Shown here: one piece after another, positions 62,151 through 64,000 of the stretch
Position numbering within the stretch: the stretch's first letter is position 1
Layout of the letters: each line of letters starts with the position of its first letter
Assembly (NCBI GenBank): GCA_964035795.1
Contig: OZ038320.1
Span: 19,610,589 to 19,674,588 of the forward strand
Source of the DNA: Pterobdella sp. o SKG-2022
Taxonomy: Eukaryota > Annelida > Clitellata > Hirudinida > Piscicolidae
Reading direction: 5' to 3'
Length of the DNA stretch: 64,000 bases
Position numbers and translations under genes: made by a program
The notes under the pieces: model-generated
The model's database searches: none
The model's input: the letters and a program-made list of their open reading frames with translations, nothing else
Told to the model about the DNA's origin: nothing

Positions 62151-63667
62151 ATTAAGCTAACTGGAGCGCAATTATGATTCATATTTCTCTTGTTTATACT
62201 TCTCATATTAGACGCATTACTCTTGATGGAAGAGAAAAATATAAAATATATTTTATTTTGTAAAAGTTTGTTGTTGTTTTAGTTCCATTAATTTTATTTT
62301 GTCGATTTCAGAATTTCTAATTTTATATTTTTGAGAATTTTTTGAATTTTTGAATTCATTTTTTCAAGTTTAAATCGGGAAATATAATTGCAAAAACTTT
62401 AATGCAAGCTTATAATGAATCACTAATTGAATTCAATAGGTACTTCATTATATGCTTTATTATTTAATTAAAATTAGCTCCAATTCTTTTCAAAACCTTT
62501 GCAAACAATTCTGGAAAAATTTGTAAATAATATTTTTTAAATTTAAAAAATATTTTTCCATTTTTTAAAACAACTGAAAAACTTCAAATACTAGGATCTT
62601 TGATGAATTCAACATGAATTTCATGAAAACCAATTAATAAGGCTAGAATATTCATTTTTGATAAAAAATTCATATCAATGACAAAAATTCTTATACTACC
62701 AAGAACTCTATATACTTAAGGAACCATATTGAAAAAAAAATATAGAAGTATACAACTAGAATGAAATAATTTCGTTATATAATAGAATAATTAGAAAAAA
62801 ACTGAGTATTTTTAGTGTTTTTTCTAAGATTTATGTACATTTTCTTCCCGAGCATGCTTCTATCAGTGTTCTTTCTTGCATCGTTTTTTCAGCAAAACTA
62901 CCTTGTGCTTATTACTAACTATTTAAATCATTTAAAAAAATTTTTTTTAAAGTTGCTCGAAATAGTTTTCCTGAATTTAACGGTTATATGGTAATTTTTA
63001 TATAGGAATATAATTATTGGAATTTATGAAGTTCAAACAATGAAAATGGATGCAATCAAAATCTTGGGTATTTTTTTTTTATTCTCCATACAGATGGCTA
63101 AGTTTCCATTTTGATTGTGTCGATTATTTCCCAGCATCGATGTCTTTATTTTATCGCTATGAATTTCTCTATTAGAATTGCTCAGAATATTCAATAAAAA
63201 GCCTTTTTCATCGATTTCTATTAAGTTTTTATTTCTCTTTCAAATCCTTTAATAGTATGTCTCAATTCTATAATGGAACTTCCAGCAAAGCTCTTAAAGT
63301 CACTTACTTCCCTCAGTGTATAATAAAAGTTGAAAACACCGTCTTCAAAGTTGATTTCAACACAAACCCCGTCACACTAAAACTCTATATAATCACAAGC
63401 TTTGAAATTTTTTATTAATAAAAAAGCAAGATTTAGACTAGAATTCTGCAGTAATAACTGTTTGAAGCTCGTCTTAGAAACTTCACACCACTTGCCCATG
63501 CATTAAAGCGTGACCGCATTGACAATGGGGGCCAGTTTTTTATATATTTTTTCATCATCATTAGAGCGTCCTTATGCAGTTTGTAGAGAGGGGGAGGTTA
63601 GTCAGAGTTATTTATACTTTATTTAAATTTTTCTTGTTTTTTAGTAGTTTTTATATTTTTTTAAGAT
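62151..63667. other. AT-rich stretch, no gene seen
   Basis: Short frames only. No repeat or RNA recognised. Confidence 0.5.
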
Positions 63668-63982
63668 TTGAGTTTGTTTGTTTTTAACATAAACTTTTGT
63701 CGGGGTTTTTGTTCAAATTCAAAAATTGAAATATTGGAAAAGTATTCCTTGAGTCAAAGAAGTAAAAATTTATGGGAAAATATTTTTCAAAAACGTGATG
63801 AGTATGTCTCTGAAAGATTTACTCGAACCTTTTTTGTGAGATGCTTTTTATTGAAATTGTTAAATTTTCGTGGAGTTGGCGGTTGTAACAGTTATTTCTT
63901 CTTTTTTGGATGTGTAGGCTTTTATGAACAGAAATATTTGCATTCGTTAGAACTTCATTATTCAAATTACAAAAACCTTTAA
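63668..63982 (+). CDS. open frame without ATG, unidentified
   Basis: 104 codons are open, but no ATG begins the frame and none occurs early, so it would have to be an internal or last exon entered after TTTTTTTAAG. It includes SKIEILEKYSLSQRSKNLWE and KRDEYVSERFTRTFFVRCFL, plausible protein, followed by Phe-rich sequence from T runs. Open frames of this length are expected by chance about once in a window this size and composition, so support is weak. Confidence 0.2.
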   Translation: MSLFVFNINFCRGFCSNSKIEILEKYSLSQRSKNLWENIFQKRDEYVSERFTRTFFVRCFLLKLLNFRGVGGCNSYFFFFGCVGFYEQKYLHSLELHYSNYKNL

Positions 63983-64000
63983 AATGCGCAGCAGTTTTTT

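Overview
The window is strongly AT-rich (about three quarters A+T by eye) and gene-poor, with long non-coding stretches, simple repeats, tRNA-derived SINEs, two non-LTR retrotransposons and split exons with GT-AG junctions. It is animal nuclear DNA: the best-supported gene is an ephrin, a family known from metazoans. I cannot name the species or phylum. Both runs of N are exactly 200 bases, which looks like a fixed-size scaffolding gap rather than a measured distance.

Layout. Positions 1-7,600 are AT-rich, with one weak, frameshifted coding-like patch (396-669) and a SINE remnant near 5.65 kb. Three better SINE heads lie at 7.89, 11.7 (minus strand) and 17.75 kb. Three plus-strand segments at 13.95-14.56 kb join in frame and may be exons of an unidentified gene. 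A gap sits at 16,240-16,439. From 24,980 down to 19,813 on the minus strand runs part of an ephrin gene: one 0.7 kb exon holding the start of the receptor-binding domain, then very short exons that complete most of it. Its signal-peptide exon and its C-terminal exons were not found. Positions 25-52 kb are mostly featureless, apart from a tetranucleotide tract (28.7 kb), a 118 bp near-perfect palindrome that looks like a Tc1/mariner-type MITE (34.45 kb) and a hairpin (48.7 kb).

The last 12 kb is rich in mobile elements. A 5'-truncated, frameshifted L2/CR1-like LINE fills about 52.29-54.97 kb. A perfect (TG)304 tract fills 55,475-56,082. One GC-elevated minus-strand segment with good splice sites lies at 58.76-58.82 kb. 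The 3' half of an Ingi/I-group LINE with an RNase H domain begins directly at the second gap (60,328) and runs to about 62.15 kb. Both LINEs are far richer in G+C than their surroundings and both carry disabling lesions.

Nothing here is operon-like. The genes and elements do not visibly work together, except that the SINEs were probably copied by an L2-like LINE: one SINE ends in an ATTAC-type short repeat tail of the kind used by that clade.
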